From Vigna angularis (lineage: Eukaryota; Streptophyta; Magnoliopsida; Fabales; Fabaceae), in the NCBI RefSeq assembly GCF_016808095.1, contig NC_068976.1, forward strand, positions 12,681,001 through 12,745,000: DNA of 64,000 nucleotides. Reading direction: 5' to 3'. Positions within the stretch are counted from its first letter, which is position 1, and every line of letters begins with the position of its first letter. The notes under the pieces were generated by a model. It was given only the letters and a program-made list of their open reading frames with translations, ran no database searches and had not been told where the DNA came from. Below, piece by piece: positions 23,260 to 35,300 of the stretch. Both the position numbers and the translations under genes were made by a program.

Positions 23260-26200
23260 ATGGCTGCCATTGATCAGAATAGCCCTTACTATCTACATCC
23301 TGGAGAAAACCCCTCAGTAGCGTTGGTTTCTCCTCTTTTGGATCCAACCAATTACAATTCATGGAGCCGAAGTATGCTCACTACTTTGAGTGCAAAGAAT
23401 AAATAAGAATTCGTGGATCAAACCCTGCCTAAACCATCCACGAACGATGCCCTATATCCTGCATGGAAAAGATGCAACAACATGGTAGTCTCATGGCTAG
23501 TGCATTCAGTTTCGCCTTCAATTCGTCAAAGCATATTATGGATGAATCAAGCTGATGATATTTGGAAGGATTTGAAGTCAAGGTATTCTCAAGGTGATTT
23601 ACTAAGAATAACAGAACTGCAACAAGAAGTTGCATCAATAAAACAAGGTGATACATCTATTTTAGAGTATTTTTCTAAATTCTGTGTAATCTGGGATGAA
23701 TTAGAATGTTATAGACCAGATTTGTCTTGCACATGCATACCAGCATGTTCATGTAAAGCACTCACTGAAAGTATTGAAAGAAAGCAGCAGGATCAGATTA
23801 TGCAATTCCTAGGTGGATTAAATGATCAATATAATGCTGTAAGAACAAACATTTTGATGATTGATCCTCTTCCTCCTATTTCTAAGGTTTTTTCTTATGA
23901 TGTTCAGCAAGAAAGGCAATGTACTAATCTTACCATGAGTAATATGAGTATGCTAAATGCAGCCACAACAAATGCTAGTAACAAGGTATCTTGCACATTC
24001 TTTGGAAAAGATTACCACACGGCTGAAAATTGTTACAAAAAGAATGACTATCCATCAGGATCTTCAGGATCCTCATACAACAAAGGGATAAGAGGAGGTT
24101 GAGGCTATTCATTAAATAGAGGAGGCTTTGGCGGAAGATCAAATTTAGGTTCATACAACTCAAAGGTTTGCACTTTTTGCAATATCACTAGACACACTAT
24201 TGATGAATGCTTTAAGAAGCATAGTTACCCTCCTGGGCATAAATTTCACAAACCTGTTATGGTGAACAATGCTGCCACAAGTAACACTGAAGGACCCATT
24301 GATCACACTCAAGTATCTGACTCGAATGAGTTAAAAATCACTCCTCAGCAATATCAACATTTGATAGCCCTGCTACAACAGCAAACACAATTGGGATCCG
24401 CTACAACTACTTCCCACATAAATCAAATTGGTACAACTTTCTCTCCAAATACTTCTTTTATAAGTAATGTGCTACCAATTTCTCATGCTACAGACCATGT
24501 CATGTGGATTATAGATTCAGGAGCCAGTGATCATGTATCTTCTTCCCTGAATCTATACTCATCCTATAAGGCTATTGATCACATCACAGTAAAACTACCA
24601 AATGGACAACAAACCATAGCCTCATATTCTGGAACAGTAAAGATTAATGATTCTTTGTCCATTTCTAATGTCCTATATCTTCCACAATTTAATTTCAATC
24701 TTATATCTTTTTCCAAGCTTACCACAGCCTATAATTGTCAACTAATATTTCTTGACAATCAATGTTTTATACAGGACAGACACAACAAGAGGATGATTGG
24801 TATAGTTGATGCACAAGATGGATTGTATACACTTAAGACTTCTTTTAGCTCCATCAACACCATAATTTGTAATAAGGAAGCCATTGATATTTGGCATTAT
24901 AGATTAGGCCACCCAGCCCATGATAGATTACATGTAATGCAACAGTTATATCCTGTGATTAATTTTGATCACTCTTTTATATGTACTCCTTGTCATATGG
25001 CTAAACAAAGAAAACCTTCTTTTCCTCATAGTACTTTTCATGCTTCTTCTATTTTTTCCTCATTACTGTTGATATTTGGGGTCCTTGTGCTGCTACTTCC
25101 ATTCATGGTCATAAATATTTTTTAACCATTGTTGATGATTTTTCTAGATATGTATGGGTGTTTCTTTTAATCTCAAAAGTTGAAACTCAATTACATTTAC
25201 AATCTTTCATTACCTATGCTGAAAGACAATTTAAAACAAAGGTCCTAACCATTAGATCTAACAGTGGAACTGATTTTATTATGGCCGAATTTTATAAAAA
25301 TACTGGAATTGTTCACCAAACAACTTATGTTGAAACCCCCAGCAAAATGGCTTAGTTGAGAGAAAACACCAGTACTTATTAAATGTTACCCGCTCTCTTC
25401 TTTTTCAAGCACACTTACCAAACATTTTTTGGTCTTATGCTCTTATTCATGCCTCTACCCTCATTAATTGCCTTCCCACTCTTCTCCTAAATAGCCATTC
25501 TCCACACCAACAATTATACAGTTCTCCTTTTGATATCACCACCCTTAAAGTTTTTGGTTGTCTTTGCTTTGTCAACACCTTGTCAAACAATAGACATAAA
25601 CTTGATCCAAGAGCCTTACCCACTATTTTTCTTGGCTATAAACCACACAAAAAAGGCTTCATCACCTTCAACCTCAAAACCAGGGACATTGAGATTTCTA
25701 GAAATGTTGTCTTCCATGAAAGTTGTTTTCCTTACCACAATGAATCATACACCACTTCTAATTTTCCCACCTTATCACCCACCCACCTTTGCTCTATATT
25801 GACCAATGTATGCCCACACCTTATACAGATCCTTCGCATCCTTCTCCACCCAGTTCACCTTCAACTCTACCTGCTCCTAACATTAGAAGATTCACTCGAC
25901 AGAAAAACAGACCTTCAAGACTGTCTGAATTTGAAACTTCTTATGCATCAGCTATTACCTCTCATTCTTCAGGTATCAAACATCCTCTTGCTTCTGTCAT
26001 TTCATATAAGAAACTTGCAGCACCTTATTATCGATTTATTATGCATATCTCTACTAACATTGAGCCTAGATCTTATTATGAGGCATCCAAATATCCTCAC
26101 TGGGTTAGAGCCATGGATGATGAGCTTGCTGCATTGGCCAAAAATGACACTTGGGAAATCATAGATTTACCTGTTGACAAAACTGTTGTAGGTTGCAAAT

Positions 26201-27604
26201 GGGTTTTCAAAATCAAGCACAAGGTTGATGGAAGCATTGAAAGATATAAAGCCAGATTGGTAGCCAAGGGTTACACTCAAATTGAAGGTCAAGACTACTT
26301 AGATACCTTTTCTCCAGTGGTTAAAATCACAATGGTTAGACTGGTTATAGCTCTTGCGGCAGCACATAATTGGCATCTTACGCAACTAGATGTTAATAAT
26401 GCTTTTCTTCATGGTACATTAAATGAAGAAATTTATATTATACATCCTCCAGGCTTAGCTGTATCAAACCCAATCAAGTATGCAAGTTACAAAAATCACT
26501 TTATGGTCTTAAACAAGTAGGTAGACAGTAGTATGCTCGTTTATCTGATTTCCTCTTATCTAATGGCTTCTTCCAATCTGCATCTGATCATTCCTTGTTC
26601 ACCAAACATTATGATTCCAATGTCACTATTTTAGTTATTTATGTCGATGATATAGTACTCATAGAAAATGATCTCACAGAAATCACTCATATTACTCATC
26701 TTCTTGACGCAACATTTAAGATTAAAGACCTTGACAATCTTAAATTCTTTCTTGGTCTTGAAGTGGCTAGAAACAAAGAAGGTATTTCCATTTTCTAGAG
26801 ACAATATACTCTGGACATTCTCAAAGATGAAGGTTACTTAAACTCTAAGCCCGTTTCCACTCCTTGTGACTATCATACAAAGCTCAGCACAAATTCTGGC
26901 CAACCTCTAAATGATGCAGCTTCATCTTCTTATAGAAGATTGATTGGTAGATTTTTATATCTCACCAACACTAGACCAGATATTTCATTTGCAGTACAAC
27001 AACTAAGTCAATTTCTCTCAAATCCCAACACAGATCATCAACAAGCAGCTTCCAGGATTCTTAGATACCTTAAAGGTGCTCCTGGAAAAGGGATTTTCTT
27101 TCCCAACAATAACATCAAACAGTTGAAAGGCTTCAACGGTTCCGATTGGGCAGGCTGCATTGATACCAGACGAAGTATCACTGGTTACTCTATCTATCTT
27201 GGCTCCTCACTTATTTCATGGAAATCGAAGAAACAAGCCACCATATCCAAAAGTTCCTCAAAAGCTAAATACAGAGCTCTTGCCACAACTACTTGCGAAA
27301 TTCAATGGTTAACTTTTCTTCTACAGGATCTTCACATAACTTTTTCAAATAACCAGCAGTCTTGTTCTGTGATAACAAATTTTCCCTTCATGTTGTTGCA
27401 AATCCGGTTTTCCATGAACGCACGAAGCACATTGAAATAGATTGTCATATTATAAGGGAAAAACTTTCTTCTGGCTTACTTAAACTACTACCGATTCCTT
27501 TTGCATGTCAGTTAGCTGATATCTACATAAAAGGACTTCCTCCCGCAGCTTTCAAATTTCTGGTTTCCATGTTGGGAATGATTGATATTCATTCTCCAGC
27601 TTGA
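23260..27604 (+). pseudogene. copia gag-pol pseudogene (element 1)
   Basis: The gag-like start is the ATG at 23260. One frame runs through gag and protease to about 25060, interrupted by TAA 23404-23406 and TGA 24100-24102. There are two zinc knuckles: the first lost its second Cys (CTFFGKDYH), the second is intact (CTFCNITRHTIDEC). Protease shows WIIDSGASDH. The integrase zinc region has HYRLGHP and CTPCHMAKQ. The usual RSDNG catalytic block reads RSNSG, so the Asp is lost. Frameshifts occur near 25060, 25340 and 25790. The reverse transcriptase keeps YVDD (near 26640) but is broken near 26490 and by a TAG at 26796-26798. RNase H has SSSKAKYRA in place of the usual SSAEAEYRA. A last shift lies near 27360. 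Not functional. Confidence 0.88.
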
Positions 27605-27610
27605 GGGGAC

Positions 27611-27882
27611 TGTTAGGATTTAATATTTGTTATGATTTAATATCTTGTTAGGATTTAAAATCTTTCTTGTTATTATTTCTGTTTGTTATTATTATTATGT
27701 TTATACAGCTGGTAGATTAGATAGAATTATAACTATTTTTGTTATAATCTTGATGTATAAATATTTGTATCTGCATTATGCAGAATCAATATAATACTCA
27801 AACTATTTTTGCTTCTCTGTTTTTCTTCCTCTGCATTGCAACCTCAATACTTGATTTGAATGATGATTCTCGTTGTTTAAGA
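27611..27882 (+). repeat. 3' LTR of copia element 1
   Basis: 272 bp, starts directly after the purine tract and ends about CGTTGTTTAAGA. Confidence 0.88.
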
Positions 27883-28342
27883 ACCGAATTAACTTTAACC
27901 CATAATGAATTGCCTTTTTAGCACCCATAATTAAGAAAATGGTTATTTATATATAACTCAACCTTTTAACATGATTCATTTTAACAGATAAAACAAAAGT
28001 AAACAATACACAAAGAAATTGAAGATATAACAGAAATTGTATATTTATATATATACCCTCGGTGTTTTTAAATTAGGAAGGGTTTATTTTTTATTTTGGT
28101 GGATGAAAATTTTGTCTATTTTTATTCAATAATTATAAATCATTAAATTACTTTGAACAATTGATGTTAAGAAAAACACCAACGCAATCAAATATTCTCT
28201 GCTGAATTGTCTTGCCCCATGAGAAGATTCTACAAACTACAGTATGAAAAATAAAATTCTTACGCGTCATGTTCATTTTCAGTAACAGTTGCCACTGCAT
28301 GTTGTTCACGTTCTAATGGAATTCTATATGACAACACTGTGT

Positions 28343-28344
<2 letters not shown>

Positions 28345-28402
<58 letters not shown>
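28345..28402. repeat. (TA)n microsatellite
   Basis: About 29 uninterrupted AT units, some 1.0 kb upstream of the WRKY start codon. Confidence 0.95.
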
Positions 28403-28404
<2 letters not shown>

Positions 28405-28500
28405 TTATAAAACTTTAAATCTCATTGGAAAATAACACAAATAGAAAATATAACACTACAATTAAATTGTATAGTGCTTATATTTTTCAGATAATTTATG

Positions 28501-28602
<102 letters not shown>

Positions 28603-28624
28603 CTGACTGATTTCTCAGGTGAAT

Positions 28625-29213
28625 TTGACTTGTAATTTTAAGTAAAAAAAATTCTCAGTTACGCTTTTATATGTATGAACATTAAATGAGACTTTGGTTG
28701 ATAAAACTTGAACAATTTTATTTGAACCAATGACTTGAGAATATACTTATATATTATAGACTAACTTTACATGTTAATTTTTGGTAGTTGATGAAAAAAT
28801 ATGATAGAAATAATCGAATAAAACAAAGTCTGCAGTGTGTACTGAATGGCTTTATCATCGATGCCAAATAATCAAAGAGTTGTTGGCTTTATCTGTGTAC
28901 CTTGGAACACGTTGGCGACATCATAATCCGTAAGAAAAACTAAACAAGTTTTCTTTCCGAAAGGGTTCTGCAGATGTCACCAACATGACATCATAGTACA
29001 AGCGTAGCAGAAACTAGAAAATATGACTCACCATGCATCTTTTCAAAGCATTTATTCTTGTTATATATAATATTCCATCACACAAGCTTTTTTCCAACAC
29101 ATGGTGTTGAATTGAACGATTTACTCACTACTAAGATCCATCTACTTTGGTTCCTTTTCTTTTCATACTGTGGAATAACCAGAGAAAGTGAGGGACCAAA
29201 AGCCATATAAAAA
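28625..29213 (+). promoter_or_regulatory. Upstream region of the WRKY gene: W-box core and TATA box
   Basis: TTGACT (a WRKY-binding W-box core) lies at 28625-28630. TATAAAAA begins at 29206 and would place transcription start near 29236, giving a 5' leader of about 125-160 nt. WRKY genes are often regulated by WRKY proteins, so a W-box fits, but a single 6-mer is weak evidence. Confidence 0.5.
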
Positions 29214-29393
29214 AAGAGATTTTCTTTCGTTTCACTCACTCATCTCAACTACCCCTATTCAATATTTTATTCTAATTTATATACTAAGAGGGCTTCATAT
29301 TTAACAGTTTTCTTATCATCGTTTGCTTTTGGTTAAGAGAAATTCTATCAGTTGTGATTGATGCTCGTTCAAGTCCTCAACACAGCAGTCATA

Positions 29394-31007
29394 ATGGATG
29401 TAAAGGTAAACTAACCTGGAAAACTAGTTCCTCCTTTTTCTATGTTGCTTACTCTTGTTTTTGTATTCTCACCAAAGAAGAAACAAGACGTGGTTGTTTT
29501 TCTATTTCACTTTTGAGTTTCTCTGTAGTTTGCTTTTAGGTTACCCTTAACAGTTCAGAAACGTATACTGAATGTGAACTTTTTTACCTGAGGCTGAAAG
29601 CATATGTAGCTAATTCTTAGACTTGTTGCAACAATCTTGATTTGGTGATCAGGTGGAAAGTCTTAAATCTGAGTTAAAGAGAGTGAGAGAAGAGAATAAC
29701 ACTCTAAGAGTGATGTTTGAAGTTCTAAGCAGCAAGTACACAAAGCTTGAGTCCCATCTTCAAGAGATAAACAAGGAACAACACAAGGGCATGAGTTCAA
29801 ATCAAATAGGATCAGTAACCGAACCTATCTTGGATGTGAACAACAGACGGAGACTAGAGTTTCCCACAGCAAAAAAACCACTACAAATCTTTGTCAGAAC
29901 ACACCCCATGGATGATAGTTTGGTATGTGCTATGGCCCATCACTACAAATTTGGTTGTGTATTGGTCAAATGACTTTAATTCATGTTCAAATCAAATTCT
30001 ATCTTCAAGTTAGTATGTTGATGCAAATTTTGCTTTGGGAATATAGATAGTAAAAGATGGATATCAGTGGAGAAAGTATGGACAAAAGGTCACCAAAGAC
30101 AATGCTTCACCAAGAGCTTACTTCAGGTGCTCCATGGCTCCCATTTGCCCAGCCAAAAAGAAGGTAGGTAGAATGAAAGCAATATTCTAAGTTCAGTTTG
30201 AGCTTTTTCCCTAAGCAATAAAAAAATGTAATACAATAAAGATTAATAAATGAAAGCACAATAAAGAGGTTAGAATCTCGGATGCTTCATAAACTACACA
30301 AATCAATGAAAGCATAAGTTAGCAACACCTTTATGTTCAATAAGGACACTTTAAAAAGGAATCATTGGGTGATTTGATTATTTGTCAAATAATTCTGTGC
30401 CAGCAAAAATGGAGATGGGTTTAGTCTATTATGGAAAAGGGACCTGGTCATGAATTAGCAGAAGTTTTCTAATTTATTAGTGTAGTTAGCTAGGAGTAAA
30501 ACCCATTTCATTTCTTCAAAATGGGTAACTAATTATACTATATTTTGTGTGCATGTATGACTTCAAGAAATCTCAGTGTTGTTTTGTCTTATCATATGGT
30601 TTTCTGAAGTGTTTTTGCCTTAATCATTGTAGGTGCAAAGATGTTTACATGATAAGTCTATCCTTGTTGCAACTTATGATGGAGAGCACAACCATGGTGC
30701 TCTTCATGAGCCATCTTCATCCACACCTAGAGGCTCATCAGTGGCCAACCAGTTGCCTAGCATAGCAAATGACAAAGAAGCAATGAACATTTTGGCTCTT
30801 TCTGGATTGTCTCAAACAGATAGAAGACATGGTGAAGTAATGAATCAACATAACTATGACACCAACATCAAAGTTGAAGAATATGTAAGTTCTCTAATCA
30901 AAGATCCTGACTTCACCATGTCATTAGCTGAAGCAGTTGCCCGCACCATCACTGGCGAGCTCAAGCAGCAAGATATAAACCTCAATTTGAATATTCCGGA
31001 AGAGTGA
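29394..31007 (+). CDS. WRKY transcription factor, group IIa (WRKY18/40/60-like)
   Basis: Sequence-specific nuclear DNA-binding protein of the family that binds W-boxes (TTGAC) and acts in defence and stress signalling. Exons: 29394-29405, 29653-29922, 30047-30163 and 30633-31007, all phase 0, giving 257 aa. An in-frame ATG at 29361 would add 11 residues; I prefer 29394 because the gene then starts MDVK. A leucine-zipper-like helix ([19 protein letters not shown]) occupies about residues 5-45, as in group IIa. WRKYGQK is at 102-108 and the zinc finger is C122-X5-C128-X23-H152-X-H154. The intron before VQR (after residue 133) is the group IIa/IIb position. The C-terminus DINLNLNI resembles an EAR repression motif (weak). 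Group IIa members include immune repressors, so a regulatory role there is inferred. Confidence 0.93.
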
Positions 31008-32323
31008 AATCAATCTTTTTTTCTTTCTCCAACACAACCCCCAAAGCCCAAATACAAGTGTAAAGACAAATTTTAGTTCAGTGAAATGCAAGCTGGTAGC
31101 AATGAGAGAGAGGAAAATTTCTTTAGGTCGGTTTACTTTGAAGAAATATATTATTTTTCATTTTTGTTTACACTTCTAGTTGCAGAAATGTTACATTGTT
31201 TGTCTGGTTTTCTTCTTTCAAAAGTTTGTACAGAAAATGGTAAGAATATTTCTCTTACTAGCACAAACTTTTGGAAACAAACTAGAAAATGAAAAATATA
31301 AAGTGTGTACCCAAATGAACCACATCTTAGTTTTCCATTCACAATGCCAGATTGGAATACTAGCTTTGCAGTTTTTCTATGTTTTTCTTACTTTTAGTGC
31401 CATTTGGAAAAATTTAAGATAAAATAATAGCTCAATCGAGACAGGTTCAATTAGTCATTTTTCATTAACCTTAATCTGCTTGGTACAACGAAAAGAAAGT
31501 AAAAGTTTAAAATTTAAATCTAAACAATAGTTGAAAGAACAAATAAATTCTTTCTATAAATTAACATTTCTTTTCCTTACACTTTCACTATCTTTCTAGC
31601 CAAATAGAAAAAATAACATCATTGGTAATTTATTTTTCTTCTATCCAAGCAAGCCATAAGGATTCCTCCAAGGGCTATTTGATCGAAGGGGTGATGGGAT
31701 TTGATACAGAAAACCAAAGCAGTTTTCAGTAAAATGAATAACGTGTACTCTAACCAAAAGTTCAATATTTACAAAGCATTTTCCTTCATCAGTTGATGTA
31801 AGGCATAAGGGCTTTAAATGAAAACTCAGTATCGGTGCCTCTACTCAAGTTGAAGTTAAATCCAAATACTGCCCTATCTTATAGGGGGGATATACCACTG
31901 GATTAACATTTACATCGCTAATGTGAGTACACAACTTTTGACTAGGAGAGTAAAACAAGATCAATTTGTACACTGACAGTTCACCACTCCTCATTGAAGT
32001 GACCACGATAAAACTGCTTTTCTGCTTGACATGGAACAAATTGAGATTGAAATGAATGTCAATTAAAAACTCATGACAACACATATCAACATAAAATGAG
32101 CTTTGAGAAGGCTTATTACTTAACATGAACAAAATCCTCAGCCATATGCCATGAGCACGACATTTCTTTCATTAGAGAACTTGAGTTATAGGGTCATCAT
32201 CAATGTCAATGCAGCCACGAACAAGATGATTTTGCACTTGTGCAAAGGGTTTTCTTCATCCAACCACATGGGATCTTTATCACTGTGGAACAACTCTTGT
32301 TTTTAGGCCTTCAAAGGATCATA
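31008..32323. other. Convergent intergenic region
   Basis: Holds the 3' ends of both the WRKY gene (plus) and the formin gene (minus). TTTATT-type stretches near 31610-31640 could serve as formin polyadenylation signals on the minus strand. Frames at 31086-31422 and 31845-32132 show no family resemblance. Confidence 0.5.
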
Positions 32324-35300
32324 TCATTTAATATCCCCACTCTTTATAGTGGTCCTCATCATCTGTTCAGACTCCTTCTTGGCAGCAGCTAGCTTCAACT
32401 TCTCATTCTCTGCTTCCTTCTCTGCTCTTTTTCTCTCTAGTTCAATCTGCTTGCAATTTTCTTCATGTGCTTTGACGAACAACCTCACAAAGTTGAGCAG
32501 CGTAGATACAACTAGAGAAAGGAAGAGAATCAAATCCCCCAAAAAGTTGCCACAAGAGTTTAATGTGAAACAATGATTTTCTCTTTAGTATCTATCATAG
32601 TTACATTGCTTCAGGTATCTCCATATTGACATAAATAAGCATCTGAAAAGCTTTTTCACTTTAGTGTTTCTCCCAAATAATGAACTACATTTTTATTCAT
32701 AGAGATTATTTTGGCATACAGTGGGTACAGAACTACAGTAATAAGATTTAAACTCATCTAAGATTTTGAGAATAAGATTAAGTTCCCATTAGATCTCACT
32801 TTTTGGTTTTAAAAATTGTTTTGTAAAACAATTTCATGCTACTTGGTAATTAATTTCTCAATTCTCATTCAAAATCTATTAAGCTTTGAAAACTGTTAAC
32901 AAAAGAATTGTTTAAAAACTAAAAAGCAGAAACAGCTGAGAAATGTTTTCTTGTCCCTTTTTTTAGTTCTATGTCAAGGGCAAGTGTGGTATGCCGAGGC
33001 ACAAGATAGGTATTAGTGTCTTTTTTTTTTTTTTCCGAGAAAACTAAAAAGTAGTTTTCAAAAGTACAAATCAAGTACACCCTACGCTGGCAGTTTTTCT
33101 GTTGTTCTTCCTTAACCCTTCTAGACAACTAAACACAACATAAAGGGAGCAATAACCTGCAACGGGTGAAAACCAGTTGTCCATAAACAAAACAATCGCA
33201 TTGATGTCCATTGAGATCCACAACCGATTCTTAAACATGTAGTTTTTGAAAGACTAAACGGACCAAACTGGTGCATAAAATGGTAATAAAGCTAATTAAA
33301 AATACAGTTTACCTTGTTCAAATGGACAACGTGCTGGATCTTCACCAAAGTATAAAGCCAATGCATCTGCATTTCTACCCTGGTGCATCCAGATTCAGGA
33401 AATCAGATACATCTCCAGTATCTGCAGTTCATCATGTAAGCAAAAAGCTACCTAAAATAACTAAACCCATACCACGTTGGCATAAAGTTGAGCCAAAGAC
33501 CTTACTTCAGATTCAGCATAAGAAAGAAATCCCTTCAGAATCTGAACATTACCAAGTAGGGAACAAAAAAAAATCATTCAAGGTAAAAGCTAAACATTTT
33601 ATCACCATTCAAATTTATTAGCAAAATCAATAATTCAGATGAGTTGCACATGCACGTAATCGTAACAGAAGGTAGCTACGTATCTGAGATACTTCACATC
33701 CCTTTTAATCATTATATATGATGCTGCATCACTGACCCAGATTTGCTTTAGTCTATTACAAAACAATTTAGCTATGGAGTTCTATTGTCATAATTTTAAA
33801 GTCAACATAAATTCTAAATAATTGTGCTGTCAAATTCTTATTAAGGAAAGGAGGTGCTTTCAAATGCACCCTTGTTTACAGCATGTTCATATTCACCATG
33901 CCATGATTTACATTGATGTTTGTAGCATACATAGCCTAAGCCAAGCTTCTAAATATATATTGATCCAAATTCATGAGAATTCAAAATCAATTCATTATGG
34001 TTGAAGCATTTTTAGATGACCAGTTACATATCATACCTGGCAGAAGTATTCTGACACAGGTCCATCATTCTCTGATGCAGTCAATTCCTGAACTACTTTC
34101 TCCAGTCCTTTACTGATAGCTTGCATTTCCTCTGCCAAGTATTTTAATTGTATCTGTATGGAACACAAGCTTATAACTCAGAATACTCAAAATCAAAACA
34201 GACACTGAAACCACTTGGTATAACAGTAGAATAAATGATAAAAAAAAAAAAAAAAAACCTTGCTTGCCGCCTCCAAACTCACTAGGTCTTTATGGAAATC
34301 GAGAAGTTCTCCTAGTTTTTCAGCAAGCACCTACAATTCATCAATCACCAAAGCAATTAATATTATTTCACAGGAAGAAGCAAAGTCAAAAATCTACATT
34401 GAATAATTGCAGTAAAACGCAATCGAAATTGACAATTCTCTGGCAAACTTAGGTTGCATAAGCAGAGTGCAGGAAACTGTCATCCATGGAAACAGCATAC
34501 ATTCGCAGTTGAATCTCCAAAAAAATCATGACAAAATAAGGAAATATGATGATCAATCCTAGGTGATAGTGAAGAAATAGGAAAACTAATCCCAACAAAT
34601 AGCCTAAGACATTTGAAAGATGAAATATTCTAACGAATGTCAATATGTGTTGCAATTATGTTGACCTATAATTTTAGAGTGATCCTATCATTTTCCTAAA
34701 GTTCATGTGTCTATTTCTTTAGTGAAAAGAATGTAGAAGGAAAAAGATTTTGGAAATCTTCATAGTTTCAGTTACATATTTACTTAACAATTCCAGACGA
34801 ATACACCTGTCCTATTTTTTAAAAATGATATGGGACATCATAGGAACAGTCAAGCACCATGAAGGAAGGGCTCCAAAAATCCAGATTTTAGCCCTATTCC
34901 ATATTTCTTTCCCATGAAGCTATAAAATCCTTGTGCGAAAAACTATCTATTTCTCTCAGTATCTCAAACCAGTCAAATTAAGAAAGGAAGAAACATAAAT
35001 TCTTCTCAACAAGCCGAGAGGGATGGATACTGGAGAAAACATAAATTCTTCTCAACAAGCCGAGAGGGATGAATACTGGGAAGCAACTGATATATTTCTC
35101 AATATGAATCAGAACTTTCCAGAGTATTTTTTAAGTTCACTGTAAAATTCTACTTTTTTACTGCTGTAATTGTTTGCTTATTAAAGTAAGTTTGCTTGTC
35201 TCAGTAGTAATGTTCAGTTATGGGTTTAGTCTGAATTTGGACAAATTTGTACTGTAAATGTAGTGGGCACTTGATCTTTGTCTGATAACATGTATGGGTA

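Larger units (their letters stand above)
22628..27882 (+). mobile_element. Ty1/copia retrotransposon, degenerate, with chimeric leader
   Basis: LTRs are 22628-22896 and 27611-27882, both starting TGTTAGGATTTAATAT. A polypurine tract TTGAGGGGAC precedes the 3' LTR. A Met-tRNA type primer-binding site TGGTATCARAGC follows the 5' LTR, and a second copy lies at 23152-23163. By eye the LTRs differ at roughly 20 of 269 aligned positions plus one 3-bp gap, so the insertion is old. Domain order is gag, protease, integrase, reverse transcriptase, RNase H, which is the copia order. I found no convincing TSD (left flank AATCCA, right flank ACCGA). Confidence 0.9.

Noticed and set aside
29354..29539. 61-codon frame at the WRKY start
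   Set aside because: Wrong frame relative to the spliced WRKY coding sequence; it runs into intron 1.
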